NCBI RefSeq assembly: GCF_016808335.1 | Contig: NC_053150.1 | Span: 43,241,607 to 43,305,606, forward strand | Reading direction: 5' to 3' | Source of the DNA: Panicum virgatum | Lineage: Eukaryota; Streptophyta; Magnoliopsida; Poales; Poaceae | DNA length: 64,000 nt | Part shown: positions 59,496-64,000 of the stretch, piece after piece | Layout: every line of letters starts with the position of its first letter | How positions within the stretch are numbered: position 1 is the first letter of the stretch | Program-made: the position numbers and the translations under genes | Notes under the pieces: generated by a model | Databases searched by the model: none | What the model saw: the letters and a program-made list of their open reading frames with translations, nothing else | Told to the model about the DNA's origin: nothing

Positions 59496-62400
59496 GTGAA
59501 TTATAAGTCCGGAGGAAGACATTGGGTGCCTGATAGTGGATGCACTCAACACATGACCGGAGATCCAATGATATTTTCCTCTCTAGATGAGAATGTGGGT
59601 GGCTATAGTGACATCATCTTTGGTGACAATAGCCGGGGCAAAGTCAAAGGAGTTGGTACAATTCCTATCTCAAGTGATCATTCTCTTTCAAAAGTATTGT
59701 TGGTTGATTCTCTCAAGTTTAATCTCTTAGTGGTCACTCAACTTTGTGATTGTGGATATAAGTGTAGTTTCACTAAAGATGATGTGGTAGTGACTAGCTT
59801 GGATGGAAAAGATCACATCTTTATGGGATTTAGACATGAGGATGTATATCTTGTGGATTTTGCTACTAAAGAGGCAAACTTGTCTACTTGCTTGTTCACT
59901 CAATCATCCTTGGGTTGGTTATGGCATAGAAGGCTTGGTCATGTTGGCATGAAGCAACTCAACCGACTTTTGAAGCATGATTTAGTAGTTGGGTTGAAGA
60001 ATGTGAAGTTTGAAAAAGATAAGTTATGTAGTGCATGTCAAGCCGGAAAGCAAGTTGCAAATACTCATCCCACTAAGAGTGTCATGTCAACCGAGAGACC
60101 ATTGGACTTATTGCATATGGATTTATTTGGTCCTACAACATATAGAAGTATTGGTGGAAATTGCTATTGTCTTGTGGTAGTGGATGATTACTCAAGATAT
60201 ACATGAGTTTTCTTTCTTCATGACAAGGCCGATACATATGACACATTCAAGAAATTCTTTACAAGGGCTGAAAATGAATTTGAGCTCAAGGTGAAGAAAG
60301 TGAGGAGTGACAATGGAAGTGAGTTTAGAAACACAAGAGTTGAGGAATGGTGTGATGAGAAAGGAATCAAGCATGAATTCTCAACCAAGTACACTCCGGA
60401 ACAAAATGGTCTTGTTGAGAGGAAAAATAGAACCTTAATTGATATGGCAAGATCAATGCTCTCCGAATACAATGTTTCGGATAGCTTTTGGGCCGAAGCA
60501 ATCAACACGGCTTGTCATGCCTCTAATAGATTGTATTGCCATAGATTTCATAACAAGACTCCATATGAGTTGCTCATTGGAAGGAAGCCAAATATCTCAT
60601 ATTTTAGAGTGTTTGGTTGCAAATGCAACATTCTCAAGAAGGGAACTCGGTTATCAAAGTTTCAAAGCAAATGTGATGAGGGTTTTCTTCTTGGATATTC
60701 ATCTTGTAGCAAGGCTTATCGGGTCTACAACAAAATACATGGCATTGTTGAAGAAGCATATGATGTTGAGTTTGATGAATCCAATGGGTCTCACAATGAA
60801 CAAGAAAATCTTGATGATGTGAGAAGTGATGGTTTGAGAAATGCAATGAAAAACATGTCAGTTGGTGATGTTAGACCAAGAGAAGAAGATGAAGATGAAG
60901 ATGATCCTTCAATCTCTATTAGAGTTAATCCTTCAACTTCTATCTCAAATGATCAAGCACAACCAATTGTACAAGATTCAAGTAATGATGATTCTCAAGT
61001 ACAAGATCAAGTTGGTTCATCTAGTGCACCATCTTCATCAACTCAAGAACCCATTGTTCCTCAAAGAATTCATCATGTTCTTGCAAAGGATCATCCGGTG
61101 GATCAAATCATGGGTGATATTAGTAAGGGTGTCCAAACTCGATCTCGCATTGCTTCATTTTGTGAACATTATTCTTTTGTATCTTTTCTTGAACCTAACC
61201 GTGTAGATGAAGCATTGAGAGATCCGGATTGGGTGAATGCTATGCATGAAGAATTAAATAATTTCACCCGGAATCAAGTTTGGGATCTAGTTGAGAGGCC
61301 TAAGAATTATAATGTTATTGGCACTAAATGGGTCTTTAGAAACAAGCAAAATGAAGATGGAATGGTTGTGAGAAACAAGGCAAGATTGGTAGCTCAAGGC
61401 TTTACTCAAGTCGAAGGTTTGGATTTCGGTGAAACTTTCGCTCCCGTTGCTATATTAGAAGCTATTAGAATTTTATCAACTTATGCTTGCTCTCACAACA
61501 TAAAACTTTTTCAAATGGATGTGAAAAGTGCTTTCTTGAATGGCAAGATTAGTGAACTTGTCTTTGTTGAGCAACCTCCCGGTTTTGAAGATCCCAAGAA
61601 GCCAAATCATGTATACAAGCTCTCTAAAGCTCTTTATGGTCTTAAGCAAGCTCCACGAGCTTGGTATGAAAGATTGAGGGACTTTCTTATCTCTAAGGGC
61701 TTCAAAATTAGTAAGGTTGACACTACTTTGTTCACTAAAGCAATTGGTAAGGATTTGTTTGTTTGTCAAATTTATGTTGATGATATTATCTTTGGTTCAA
61801 CTAACCCAAGTTTTTGTGAGGAATTTGGTGAAATGATGTCTAGGGAATTTGAGATGTCCATGATTGGTGAATTGAGTTTCTTTCTTGGACTTCAAATCAA
61901 GCAACTCAAGGAAGGCACCTTTGTGTGTCAATCAAAATATGTTAAGGATATCTTGAAGAAATTTGGTATGGAAGATACAAAACCAATCAAGACTCCTATG
62001 GCCACCAATGGGCATCTCGACCTAGATGAGGGAGGTAACCCGGTTGACCAAAAGCTTTACCGTTCTATGATTGGTAGTTTGCTTTATTTGACCGCATCTA
62101 GGCCCGACATCATGTTTAGTGTTTGCATGTGTGCACGATTTCAAGCCGCACCTAGAGAATTTCATTTGACCGCCGTCAAAAGGATCTTGAGATACTTGAA
62201 ATATTCTCCTAATATTGGTTTATGGTATCCCAAGGGTGCTCATTTTGATTTGGTTGGATTCTCGGATTCGGATTATGCGGGGTGCAAGGTTGATAGGAAA
62301 AGCACCTCCGGTGGTTGTCAATTTCTTGGAAGATCTCTTGTATCTTGGTCATCAAAGAAACAAAATTCCGTGGCTCTTTCAACCGCCGAAGCGGAATATA

Positions 62401-62726
62401 TTTCGGCCGGAAGTTGTTGTGCACAATTGTTATGGATGAAGCAAACTCTTCTTGACTATGGTGTGAAATTTGATGAAATTCTCTTGTTGTGTGATAATGA
62501 AAGTGCCGTGAAGATTGCTACTAATCCGGTTCAATATTCAAGAACCAAGCATATTGATATCCGCCATCATTTTCTTAGAGATCATGTGAACAAGGGTGAT
62601 ATCAAGATTGATGGTATTGGCACGGATGATCAATTAGCCGATATATTTACCAAGCCTTTGGATGAATCTCGGTTTTGCAAGTTAAGAAATGAGTTAAATA
62701 TCATTGACTTCTCAAATGTGGCTTGA
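59496..62726 (+). pseudogene. pol of element F: protease, integrase, RT, RNase H
   Basis: It is in frame with the second part of gag and has a single break, TGA at 60204-60206 in the integrase (after DDYSRYT). The protease motif is WVPDSGCTQHMTG. Integrase has the zinc site H..H..CSAC, then Asp in LHMDLFGP, Asp in VRSDNGSEF and Glu in NGLVERKNR. RT has KARLVAQGFTQ and YVDDIIFGS (about 61770-61797). RNase H has SDSDYAGC, a Glu in STAEAEYIS and CDNESAVKIA. It ends at TGA 62724-62726. This is the usual copia order (integrase before RT). One nonsense codon makes it formally a pseudogene; the rest is full length. Confidence 0.9.
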
Positions 62727-63736
62727 AAACTAGCACATGTGGCATATGGTTCTTTCATGCACTCTTTGTTTCATTTTTCTTAATTTTTGAGGTATTTTTG
62801 AGCCATTTATGAGTTTTCAAGATTTTACTCTATTTATTTTTGAATTCTTTTTGTAACTTGCTCATATGAGTCTTTTGAAGGTTTTAATGCAAGATTTGAG
62901 ATTTTTGGATTTTTATACGAGCAATGATCCCAAATTGAAGTTGAAATTGAGAAAATTGGCAGAATTCAGACTTGTCAGATTTTTGGTAGCGCGGACGGTC
63001 CGCGGGTAAGAGGCGGACGGTCCGCCGTTCATGAGACTCGTCCACCAGAGGCTCTGCAGAGAAGTTGTCAACCGCAAAAATACACAGCAGACAGTCCGCC
63101 AAAGGACCGCGGACGGTCCGCGACTGGACAGAATGGTGGGGTCGGCCAGACTTGCCTTATAATGGATGTCACTCTCACCCCTCCCCACCAAACCGCACAC
63201 AACATCCAAAACGCTCTCTCTCTCTCTCAAGCACGTGGGGGAGACGACAAGGTCAAGGCTTTTTGGCGTGGTTCCCGGACGGTCCGAGAACATCCCCGGA
63301 CTCTTCTCAAGATTGTGCATCATGTCCTCTCGGTATTTTGATGAATCCCTAACTCTTGTTCTTGGATTTCTTTATTGGAAAGAGTTAGGGTTAGATGCTC
63401 CGATCTGTTTTTGGACCATGGATTCTTGAAAATACTTTGGGGATCTTATTCCTAGTGATGAGGAGATGCTATAGTTAAAATTTGGTTGGTGGATTTGAAT
63501 CGAAACTCACAATATGGATGAATCAAAGTTAAGGGCGATTTTGTGTTCCTGCGTAGAACAGATGGGTCGCGGACAGTCCGCCTGCTGGACACGGACGGTC
63601 CGCCGTGGTATTCATGAACCGCGGACGGTCCGCGTTCAGAAGAGCTGACGGTCTGCAAGTGTCAGATTTTTCAGATGAATGCTGAATTGACTTATATCAT
63701 TATGGATTGATCCTATTTCTTTAGTAATTGTTCTTA
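62727..63736 (+). repeat. 3' region of element F with further palindromes
   Basis: No supported gene. The CGGACGGTCCG palindrome and variants recur here, again mostly paired, at about 62992-63025, 63090-63122, 63273, 63570-63602 and 63619-63655. Between them lie CT-rich and AT-rich stretches and a purine-rich GCACGTGGGGGAGACGAC (about 63233) that could be an internal polypurine tract. Confidence 0.7.
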
Positions 63737-64000
63737 TGGTTAAATCTTGATCTCAGGCCACCCCGGAAGATCATCAAGGTCACTGCTTCTAAAATCAAGA
63801 AAGCTATGTCTTCCAAAAGACAAAGAGACAGTGATGACTCCGATGATGTGGACTATGCTCCAAATCTCAGTGAGATGGCAGCAGCATCTTCAGTAGGAGA
63901 TGCAGGTGATGAATCTTCAGAGGAAGAGACTGAGGGGGTTGAGGATGATGTTACAGATTTGATGGGGCTAGATCTACCTAGCCGACAGTGGACTGCAGAG
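63737..64000 (+). CDS. Start of a downstream ORF of element F (env-like position), cut by window end
   Basis: The frame is open from 63737 or before to the last base. It encodes a basic segment (RKIIKVTASKIKKAMSSKRQ) and then an acidic one (RDSDDSDDVDYAP, ESSEEETEG). Candidate starts are ATG 63806 or an upstream exon, since tttctttag...gatctcag at 63756 resembles a splice acceptor. Some Sireviruses have an extra, often called env-like, ORF after pol; position and composition fit, but no signal peptide or membrane segment is visible in this part. Confidence 0.5.

Larger units (their letters stand above)
55897..64000 (+). mobile_element. Element F: Sirevirus-type Ty1/copia element (3' end outside window)
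   Basis: In plus orientation: LTR (55897-57536), initiator-Met-type primer site, gag with two CCHC knuckles, protease, integrase, RT, RNase H, then a long 3' region with palindromes and the start of another ORF. The gag length, motif wording and palindromic LTR repeats fit the Sirevirus (Maximus/SIRE) lineage. One frameshift and three in-frame stops break gag-pol, but it is otherwise well preserved. It inserted into the LTR of element C. Confidence 0.9.

Overview
The window is repeat-rich nuclear DNA of a grass. It consists entirely, or almost entirely, of nested LTR retrotransposons, and I found no convincing host gene, rRNA, tRNA or CRISPR array. The grass assignment is an inference: the Ty3/gypsy and Ty1/copia families, the very GC-rich LTR segments and the CGGACGGTCCG-type palindromes in the copia LTR all resemble Poaceae (probably panicoid) elements. 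Element letters below are mine.

Layout. Element C is a degenerate Tat-lineage gypsy element. Its gag-pol is on the minus strand (54786 down to 36440), an antisense multi-exon gene is on the plus strand (26259-35801), and a partial 5' LTR lies at 54851-55896. Its left end is outside the window. Four insertions sit in C: Athila-like element A (window start to 26258, plus strand), solo LTR B (26665-28362), solo LTR D (30951-35534, TSD GAGCG) and chromovirus E (38846-50806, TSD TAGGC). Element A is itself split by G (3840-21827, minus strand, TSD GACCG), a second Tat-lineage element. G is split by solo LTR H (10701-14326, TSD GTGCC). This is four levels of nesting: C contains A, A contains G, G contains H. 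At the right, Sirevirus-type copia element F (55897 to beyond the window end, plus strand) is inserted into the LTR of C.

Relative age. LTR pairs compared by eye agree with the nesting. The pair of A differs by roughly 4%, that of G by roughly 2.4%. The two 3,393-bp LTRs of E show no difference where I compared them. E also has an uninterrupted pol frame with all catalytic residues, so it is the one element that looks recently active.

Most notable biology. Two different Tat elements (G and C) each carry a spliced gene antisense to gag-pol, between pol and the 3' LTR. In G it is a four-exon plant-mobile-domain (PMD) gene plus an acidic Ser/Asp/Glu-rich frame. In C it is a 'gypsy-type transposase' (Transposase_28-like) and coiled-coil gene. 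In G the two convergent units meet at five copies of a hairpin, each next to a T-rich tract. Other points are a 110-bp phase-0 intron inside gag of E, a ~780-bp piece of A embedded in one LTR of G, a 60-bp duplication in A whose hairpins differ by compensatory changes, a duplicated primer-binding-site region in the LTR of A, and paired palindromes in F that recur both in the LTR and downstream of pol.
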